Below are positions 6,935-11,522 of a stretch of DNA of 11,522 bases, in pieces; the first letter of the stretch is position 1, and each line of letters begins with the position of its first letter. The position numbers and the translations under genes are program-made. The DNA is taken from NCBI GenBank assembly GCA_937926415.1, contig CALBAF010000273.1, positions 1 through 11,522 of the forward strand, given 5' to 3'. The DNA is from an uncultured Actinomyces sp. (GTDB taxonomy: Bacteria; Actinomycetota; Actinomycetes; Actinomycetales; Actinomycetaceae). The notes beneath the pieces were generated by a model. It did no database searches. It was not told the DNA's origin and saw only the letters and a program-made list of their open reading frames with translations.

Positions 6935-8137
6935 ATGATGCGATCGATCGGTCGGTCCCGAGGCCTGCGTGCCCTCTCCGTTCTGGCCTCGGCCTTCGCA
7001 CTCGCGGTGGGTGCTCTGGTGGTTCCCTCGCCCGGCACGCATGCCGATAACGCGAAGGCGCGGGCGAGCGATCAAGCCTACTATTCGCGCTACAACCTGG
7101 AGGCGCTGCATGCCCAGGGGTATACGGGCGACGGTGTGATTATCGCGGTCATCGACGGCCGTGTGGATACGACGATCCCGGAGCTGCAGGGCGCGAGTAT
7201 TGAGGACATGACGCCATGTACGGTCCAGACTGGTTCGTCGGATGATGATCATGCGACGGCTATCGCCCAGCTTCTCGTTGCCCCGGACTTTGGTATCGCT
7301 CCGGGGGCAACCATCTACAACTATGTGAGTGTCCCGAACAGCAACGACGCGGGTTCAGATTGTGCGCTCGGAAACCGTCCGTCGGTTCTAGGAGATCACT
7401 CGGGGCAGATCGAAGAGGCACTGAATGACGGTGTGGGCATCATCGTGATCTCTTCAAATATCTTTTCGCGGGATCGCGAATCGCTCAGGTGGGCAGTGTC
7501 GCGTGCCGTCGTCGAAGGGGTTCCGGTCATTGTGGCGATGGGTAATGAGAGCACGCGTAATCAGGATCGATCGCTCGACCTGTGGGGAGGAGTCGTCGGC
7601 GTTGCGGCGCTTGAGCGTGATGGCAGTTACGCGGATTACTCGAACTATGGAGACGGAGTGTCGATTGCTGCTGTTGGCGAAATACGAGTACGCCGGGCCA
7701 GCGAAAACAAAGTCGATTCGATGCGCGGCACGTCCTTCGCCGCTCCCATGGCTGCTGGAATATTGGCGTTGGCGTGGTCCAGGTTTAGCTCTGGTGACGT
7801 AACAGCTGACCAAGTGTTGCAGGCGATGGCTGCTACCGCTCGTGGATCGGACGGCCAGTGGAACGAACGGACCGGTTACGGTGAGATCGACCCGGTTGCA
7901 TTGCTGTCCTCTGACCCGAGCCAGTATCCGAGCGTGAATCCCTTCGAAGAGAAGGGAAGCGACTCTATGCTGACTTTTGCGGACATTAATGAATACTACT
8001 ACGGTCTGGTCGACCCGAGCGTAATTTTCAACGATGGCTCATACGTGTATCGAGGAGTTGATGAACGCGTGGTGAGTTCGGGTGCCTCCGGTTACCCGGC
8101 TCACCTCGGTACGAGCCCGCTGTATCACGCAGAGTAG
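6935..8137 (+). CDS. Secreted S8 subtilisin-like protease, paralogue of the preceding gene
   Basis: A 400-residue serine protease, clearly a paralogue of the gene at 5688. It has a signal peptide (likely cleavage after Ala37, Thr-His-Ala), Asp74 (Ile-Asp-Gly), His106, Asn204 (Met-Gly-Asn) and Ser267 (Gly-Thr-Ser-Phe-Ala-Ala-Pro). The histidine motif reads Asp-His-Ala-Thr rather than His-Gly-Thr, a change next to the active-site base that may tune but need not abolish activity. Cys95 and Cys143 match the paralogue's shared pair. There is no membrane anchor. The same C-terminal tail is present (326-400, with Tyr-Val-Tyr-Arg-Gly-Val and Gly-Tyr-Pro-x-His). It is 53 bp behind its paralogue with its own good ribosome site. 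Codons ending in T or A look more frequent here than in eccB or mycP, which may hint at a different history. It is last in the operon. Confidence 0.83.
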   Translation: MMRSIGRSRGLRALSVLASAFALAVGALVVPSPGTHADNAKARASDQAYYSRYNLEALHAQGYTGDGVIIAVIDGRVDTTIPELQGASIEDMTPCTVQTGSSDDDHATAIAQLLVAPDFGIAPGATIYNYVSVPNSNDAGSDCALGNRPSVLGDHSGQIEEALNDGVGIIVISSNIFSRDRESLRWAVSRAVVEGVPVIVAMGNESTRNQDRSLDLWGGVVGVAALERDGSYADYSNYGDGVSIAAVGEIRVRRASENKVDSMRGTSFAAPMAAGILALAWSRFSSGDVTADQVLQAMAATARGSDGQWNERTGYGEIDPVALLSSDPSQYPSVNPFEEKGSDSMLTFADINEYYYGLVDPSVIFNDGSYVYRGVDERVVSSGASGYPAHLGTSPLYHAE

Positions 8138-8188
8138 GTCGCGCGTGTAGCTCGTAGCGCTTATGCTTCAATACTGAACGCATATATT

Positions 8189-8217
8189 GCTTCTGGTGGG
8201 TATGGAACCCCAGAGGC
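8189..8217 (+). terminator. Imperfect hairpin after the protease operon, possible terminator
   Basis: An 8-bp outer stem (8189-8196 with 8210-8217, one G·T pair) continues past a bulge with a few more pairs to a small loop. It lies about 50 bp after the last protease stop. No T-run follows, so it may be a factor-dependent stop, an mRNA 3' end stabiliser or chance. Confidence 0.3.
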
Positions 8218-8260
8218 ATCTCGCCAAATGAAGTGGTGCACCGGCACCGCGGAAGTCAGT

Positions 8261-8266
8261 TAGGAT
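8261..8266 (+). promoter_or_regulatory. Candidate -10 box (TAGGAT) for a near-leaderless transcript
   Basis: TAGGAT, a typical actinobacterial -10, ends 6 bases before the ATG of the YbaB-like gene, so transcription would start at or next to the start codon. There is no clear -35 at the expected distance. The embedded AGGA, 7 bases before the ATG, could alternatively be a weak ribosome site on a longer transcript from the TATATT at 8183-8188. Confidence 0.35.
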
Positions 8267-8272
8267 AACCGT

Positions 8273-8659
8273 ATGGTAGATGTGATGGGGCAGACCCCCG
8301 AAGATGCAATGCGATTGCTCCAGGAACGAATCGATGAGGCGCAGCGTCAGGCTCAGGGTGCTCGCGACTTTGTTGAGGCCCTGAAGAAGGCTCGTATTAC
8401 GGGCCATGATTCGCGCGACGAGATCGAGATTGAAGTTAACTCCGACGGTCGCATGGTGAAGATCGACATTGATGAGGAGGCTCTCGAAGGCTCTGCTCAC
8501 GACCTCGAGCAGGCCATCATGGAAGCCTACGCTGATGCCGGTGCCAACATGCGTGAGTTCGTTCGTCAGAAGGCGACTGAATGCTACGGTGACAAGGTCG
8601 GCCTTATGCGTGATTATCTCGACAACCTCGACGATACCCTCGGTTCGCTGGGGCGCTGA
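8273..8659 (+). CDS. YbaB/EbfC-family protein, EspL-like
   Basis: A 128-residue protein with the YbaB/EbfC layout: an N-terminal helix (about 8-42, Gln/Ala/Arg-rich), then strands at about 50-66 (Ile-Glu-Ile-Glu-Val, Ser-Asp-Gly, Val-Lys-Ile-Asp-Ile), then a long C-terminal helical region with a Leu-Glu-x-Ala-Ile-x-x-Ala-Tyr-x-x-Ala core near 78-89. Nucleoid-associated YbaB proteins bind DNA as dimers, but in mycobacterial ESX-1 loci the family member EspL is needed for stability or export of Esp substrates. Its position directly before two candidate substrates (6 bp from the first) favours the second role here. It begins a new transcription unit after the protease operon. The tail beyond residue 105 is longer than in a minimal YbaB. 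Confidence 0.75.
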   Translation: MVDVMGQTPEDAMRLLQERIDEAQRQAQGARDFVEALKKARITGHDSRDEIEIEVNSDGRMVKIDIDEEALEGSAHDLEQAIMEAYADAGANMREFVRQKATECYGDKVGLMRDYLDNLDDTLGSLGR

Positions 8660-8665
8660 TCAACG

Positions 8666-10306
8666 ATGGCCAGTCCTGATCTCAAAGTAGATACCGACCT
8701 CATCCGCTCCCACTCCACCGAAATCGGTGGCCTCGCCGACACTGTCGACCAGTGTTCGTCGGTCGCGGGTGCTACGAAGGGGCAGGTGAGCGGCGGCGCG
8801 TTTGGCGTACTCTGTTCCTTTTTTGCTAACCCTGTCAACAAGCAGATTGACAATCTGAGCGTCATGATCGACGACCTCGGTGAAGCCGAGCGTCGTCTGG
8901 TCATCTGCCTCCTGCAGTGGGCCGCCGAACTGGACGCCGCAGAGAACAAGGCGAAGGACGATCTGCCGAATCCGGATAATCCTGAGCCCACTCCCGGCCC
9001 CAACCCTGTTGGCCCCAACCCTGTTGGCCCCCCCTCGGGCCCCCCCTCGGGCCCCATTACCGGTCCCGGTAATCCCAGCACACCCGGTCCGGATCCGACG
9101 CCGAATCCGCCGTCGCCGGACCCGAAGCCAAATCCTCCGAGTCTTGACCCGGATGATGATGACAAGCCTAAGACTCCTCCGGAGACCGAGCCTAACGACG
9201 ACGACAAGCCTGGTGAAAAGGGCGAGAAGGGCGAAAAGGGCGAAAAGGGCGAGTCCGGCGAAAAGGGAGAGAAGGGCGAAAAGGGCGAGTCCGGCGAGAA
9301 GGGCGACGACGGCAAGGACGGTTCTGACGGTAAGGCCGGCAAGGACGGTTCTGACGGTAAGGACGGTAAGGACGGCGACGCCGGCAAGGACGGCAAGGAC
9401 GGTTCCAACGGTTCTGACGGTAAGGACGGTAAGGACGGCGACGCCGGCAAGGACGGCAAGGACGGTTCCAACGGTTCTGACGGAAAGGACGGTTCCGACG
9501 GTTCTGATGGAAAGAACGGTTCTGACGGAAAGAACGGTTCTGACGGTTCTGACGGTAAGAACGGTAAGGACGGCGACGCCGGCAAGGACGGCAAGGACGG
9601 CAAGGACGGTTCTGACGGTAAAGACGGTTCTGGCAAGGACGGAAAGGATGGCCAGGACGGCAAGGATGGTCAGGACGGTAAAGACGGTTCTGATGGCAAG
9701 GATGCTCCCGGTGGTGGGGACGACTTCGCCAGCCTCCTGGGTGGCCACGACAAGATCTGCGTTGACGACGATCAGCTGCGCGCGTTCCTCGAGCAGCAGC
9801 GCAACGATGAAAACGCAGATCTGGCAACGTTCTACGAGCGCCAAAAGGCCGACCAGGACGAGGCCCTCATGCGCTACGCCGAGGCACACCCCGGCGAAGA
9901 TCTCTCGCCCATCCGTGACCTCATCGAATCGAACCAGCAGCAGCAGCAGGATTCGATGATGACCTTCCTGTCCGAGCAGCGCACGGCGGAAGAATCTCAG
10001 ATCCGCCAGTTCATCAAGGAGAACCCGCAGGTGAGCAGTCGCGACTTCGATACCTTCATGTCGAAGCAGCGCACGGAGCAGCAGGCGAGTTACCGCAGCT
10101 TTGTCGAGGAACAGCAGAAGACCCAGAGTCAACGCATTGACGAGTTCACGAAGGCTCACGCAGACACATCCTCGGATGACGTCCGCAAGCTCTTCGAGCG
10201 GCAGGACAACAACGGTGATCAGGACATCGAGAAGTTCCTCTACCGTCAGCGTCAGGACGAAGAGCGCACCCTGCGTCGCTTCGTGTTTGAAGGAGTGAAG
10301 AAGTGA
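8666..10306 (+). CDS. Collagen-like putative T7SS substrate with EspC-like head and 15-residue helical repeats
   Basis: A 546-residue modular protein. (1) Residues 1-100 form a helical head resembling the EspC-type T7SS target domain, with Ala-Phe-Gly at 45-47, Trp85 and Cys30, Cys50, Cys81. There is no signal peptide, so export would be by the ESX channel. (2) 100-182 is a Pro/Asp-rich linker. (3) 183-346 holds 54 full Gly-X-Y triplets, first Gly-Glu-Lys type, then Gly-Lys-Asp type, with one missing residue after Ser322. (4) 350-373 is a junction with Cys365. (5) 374-538 is eleven gap-free 15-residue repeats, Gln-rich and helical. It starts 6 bp after the YbaB-like gene with no strong ribosome site, and its stop overlaps the next GTG. 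I infer a surface or extracellular fibre or adhesin; function unproven. Confidence 0.8.
   Translation: MASPDLKVDTDLIRSHSTEIGGLADTVDQCSSVAGATKGQVSGGAFGVLCSFFANPVNKQIDNLSVMIDDLGEAERRLVICLLQWAAELDAAENKAKDDLPNPDNPEPTPGPNPVGPNPVGPPSGPPSGPITGPGNPSTPGPDPTPNPPSPDPKPNPPSLDPDDDDKPKTPPETEPNDDDKPGEKGEKGEKGEKGESGEKGEKGEKGESGEKGDDGKDGSDGKAGKDGSDGKDGKDGDAGKDGKDGSNGSDGKDGKDGDAGKDGKDGSNGSDGKDGSDGSDGKNGSDGKNGSDGSDGKNGKDGDAGKDGKDGKDGSDGKDGSGKDGKDGQDGKDGQDGKDGSDGKDAPGGGDDFASLLGGHDKICVDDDQLRAFLEQQRNDENADLATFYERQKADQDEALMRYAEAHPGEDLSPIRDLIESNQQQQQDSMMTFLSEQRTAEESQIRQFIKENPQVSSRDFDTFMSKQRTEQQASYRSFVEEQQKTQSQRIDEFTKAHADTSSDDVRKLFERQDNNGDQDIEKFLYRQRQDEERTLRRFVFEGVKK
8996..9049 (+). repeat. Short tandem repeats in the Pro-rich linker
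   Basis: Two exact 15-bp copies (8996-9010, 9011-9025) encode Gly-Pro-Asn-Pro-Val, followed by two exact 12-bp copies (9026-9037, 9038-9049) encoding Gly-Pro-Pro-Ser. All keep the reading frame. Confidence 0.9.
9212..9703 (+). repeat. Gly-X-Y collagen-like coding repeat
   Basis: A 9-bp codon period encodes 46 uninterrupted Gly-X-Y triplets (residues 183-320), then a Gly-Ser dipeptide lacking the third residue (nt 9626-9631), then eight more triplets. Charged residues dominate (Glu-Lys first, Lys-Asp later) and there is almost no proline in X or Y. Confidence 0.95.
9356..9481 (+). repeat. Perfect 63-bp tandem duplication within the collagen-like region
   Basis: 9356-9418 and 9419-9481 are identical base for base and encode seven Gly-X-Y triplets each. 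Exact identity, including third codon positions, points to a recent in-frame duplication. Confidence 0.95.
9785..10279 (+). repeat. Eleven coding repeats of 15 residues (45 bp)
   Basis: Residues 374-538 divide without gap into eleven units of 15. Position 1 is always Phe, Leu or Tyr. Position 5 is always Gln, Asn or His. Position 13 is always hydrophobic or aromatic. Every third unit (3, 6, 9) has a turn-like form, with Asn/His-Pro or His-Ala at 5-6 and Ser soon after, giving a 45-residue super-period. The DNA of the copies has diverged, so the array is old. Confidence 0.9.
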
Positions 10307-11522
10307 CCCCCCAAGCACCAGTCCATACACAGAGCCTGAGCAACTCGACGCCGACGGAGGGCCTCGGGGTTATCGATGACATCTACCGCAGCGCTGTCGC
10401 CGTTTCGAACGGTGACTTCGGCGGTATCATCACGGCAATTCAGTCCGCTCGCTCCGGAATGCTCCATCTGAAGGCTGATCCTGTCGATTTCTTCTCGCAG
10501 ATGGCTGTTGGCTTCATCCTTGAGCATGTCGATCCCCTCAAGAATCTGCTCAACGACTTCACGGGTGATTCCGCTGAGGTCTTCGGTATGAGCGCCAGCT
10601 GGCAGTCGATCGCCGAATCGCTGGCGTCCATCGCCGACGACATTGATTCCACCTCGAGTAGCGCAATGTCCAACATGACCGGACAGGCAGTGGATGCCTA
10701 CCTCTACAGGCAGCAGACTGTCTCCGAAGCGATGCGAGCAGTTGGTGAGAACGCATCCGCATTTAGCGGTGCGCTGACGGACGCGGCCAACATTGTGGAT
10801 GCAATTCATGATCTGGTTCGTGATGCTATTGCCGATGTTGTTGCGACCTGTGCCAGTAGTGTGTTCTGGTCGTGCGTTACCCTCGGTTTTGCAGCTCCTG
10901 CAAAGGGCGCTGAGGTCAGTGCGAAAGTGGCTACGTGGGTTGCCACTATCGCGCAGATCGGTCAGATGCTCGTCCAGTTGCTCACGGCCATCAAGGCAGT
11001 CTTCGACAGCTTCGACTCGATCCAGACCGGACTCACCAACCAGGTGAAGGTCATCGGCGCAAACTGCACCATGCCCACCGGCGGTTGCTGCGGCTCCAAC
11101 GCCGCCGCTCAGGACCTCTCGTCGCCCCTGAGTGGTAACGGCACTGCAACCGCCAATGGTCAGACCGGTGGAACCACTGTGTCTGCAGGCAACGGTGGCG
11201 TCGCTGTTGGTGGGGACAATAATGGCACCATCAACAACGGTGGCACCATCAACAACGATAACTCGTCAACGAACATCAATATTGAGACGCCTGTCACGGT
11301 CAATGGAGGTAGCTCCGGTCGTACCGATGCTCCCGATGATGACTCGAAGGGTGGCAAGGGCAAGAAACCCGACAAGGGTAAGGGGAAGAACGACCATTCG
11401 GGCGGCTCTACCGGTACCACCAGCAGCCCGGGGGACAAGCCCACCAAGGGGAGCAATCCCACCAAGGGGAGCAATCCCACCAAGGGGAGCAATCCCACCA
11501 AGGGGAGCAATCCCACCAAGGG
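10303..11522 (+). CDS. Large WXG-like putative T7SS effector, 3' partial
   Basis: The GTG at 10303 overlaps the previous stop (GTGA) and has AAGGAG 7 bp upstream. The frame is open to the right edge: 406 codons. Residues about 60-245 form a long helical region resembling the N-terminal targeting domain of actinobacterial T7SS effectors: Asp-Pro-Leu (77-79), Trp100, then Met125-Thr-Gly where a Trp-x-Gly would stand, followed by Ala-Val-Asp-Ala-Tyr. Cys183, Cys191, Cys255, Cys262 and Cys263 follow. From about 272 the protein is low-complexity: Gly/Asn/Thr-rich (275-335), a Lys/Gly-rich patch (348-363), then a hexapeptide array (Pro-Thr-Lys-Gly-Ser-Asn) at the edge. No signal peptide is seen. 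The tail may lead to a toxin or adhesive domain outside the window. Function is unknown. Confidence 0.78.
   Translation, partial: MTPQAPVHTQSLSNSTPTEGLGVIDDIYRSAVAVSNGDFGGIITAIQSARSGMLHLKADPVDFFSQMAVGFILEHVDPLKNLLNDFTGDSAEVFGMSASWQSIAESLASIADDIDSTSSSAMSNMTGQAVDAYLYRQQTVSEAMRAVGENASAFSGALTDAANIVDAIHDLVRDAIADVVATCASSVFWSCVTLGFAAPAKGAEVSAKVATWVATIAQIGQMLVQLLTAIKAVFDSFDSIQTGLTNQVKVIGANCTMPTGGCCGSNAAAQDLSSPLSGNGTATANGQTGGTTVSAGNGGVAVGGDNNGTINNGGTINNDNSSTNINIETPVTVNGGSSGRTDAPDDDSKGGKGKKPDKGKGKNDHSGGSTGTTSSPGDKPTKGSNPTKGSNPTKGSNPTKGSNPTK
11224..11256 (+). repeat. 15-bp repeat with 18-bp period in the Asn/Gly-rich region
   Basis: Two exact 15-bp copies (11224-11238 and 11242-11256), coding Gly-Thr-Ile-Asn-Asn, spaced by one Gly codon. 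They have the same 18-bp period as the array further on. Confidence 0.8.
11440..11522 (+). repeat. 18-bp perfect tandem repeat, cut by the window edge
   Basis: Four identical 18-bp units begin at 11440, 11458, 11476 and 11494, and a fifth is cut off at 11522. Each codes Pro-Thr-Lys-Gly-Ser-Asn. The perfect identity suggests recent expansion; copy-number changes would keep the frame. Confidence 0.95.

Noticed and set aside
8614..9663. 349-codon minus-strand frame rich in Pro-Ser-Leu repeats
   Set aside because: It is the complement of the Gly-X-Y codons and lacks any start context. Repeats in DNA keep all frames open.
9212..9703. CRISPR-like or satellite repeat array
   Set aside because: The period is nine bases in coding phase without unique spacers; it is a Gly-X-Y coding repeat.
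8666..10306. Phage tail-fibre or spore-coat collagen protein
   Set aside because: No phage or sporulation genes are nearby. The N-terminal head and the gene context point to type VII secretion.
8660..10330. 556-codon minus-strand open frame antisense to the collagen-like gene
   Set aside because: Its Leu/Val/Arg-rich product mirrors the repeated codons of the plus-strand gene. The plus-strand frame has recognisable domains and coupled neighbours.

Overview
The window looks like part of an actinobacterial ESX-type (type VII) secretion locus. The evidence is a set of genes found together only in such loci: two WXG100 proteins, EccD, EccB and a membrane-anchored mycosin protease, in DNA that is GC-rich by eye. 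The codon use, the strong rho-independent hairpins and the collagen-like and serine/proline-rich surface proteins would suit an Actinomyces/Schaalia-like host, but the genus is a guess. No mobile element, CRISPR array, tRNA or rRNA was seen.

Layout. (1) 2-355 +: end of an FHA-domain protein, probably the tail of a longer gene entering from the left, closed by a strong terminator at 388-422. (2) 655-1264 -: a two-gene operon for a WXG100 pair; one member carries the YxxxD export signal. It ends at a long hairpin (594-635). (3) 1265-1459: a divergent control region with candidate back-to-back promoters. (4) 1460-8137 +: a tightly packed run of eccD, eccB, mycP, then two further subtilisin-like proteases. 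Joints are 3 bp, GTGA, ATGA and 53 bp. The two extra proteases keep the catalytic residues, have signal peptides, lack the C-terminal membrane anchor of MycP, and share a C-terminal tail that I do not recognise. No eccC or eccE lies in the window. (5) 8273 to the right edge +: a cargo-like module. It has a YbaB/EbfC-family (EspL-like) protein, a 546-residue putative secreted protein built from an EspC-like domain, a Pro-rich linker, a collagen-like Gly-X-Y stalk and eleven exact 15-residue helical repeats, and then a large WXG-like helical protein with a low-complexity tail that runs off the edge within an 18-bp tandem repeat.

How they may work together (inference). EccB and EccD are parts of the membrane channel, the WXG100 pair is the canonical substrate, and MycP stabilises or processes the channel and substrates at the outer face of the membrane. 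The YbaB-like protein may chaperone the cargo, and the two soluble proteases may cut exported cargo outside the cell. The part that looks least like described systems is the coupling of an ESX channel to a collagen/pentadecad-repeat protein and to two anchorless mycosin paralogues. This could be a T7SS-exported surface fibre or adhesin with its own maturation proteases.
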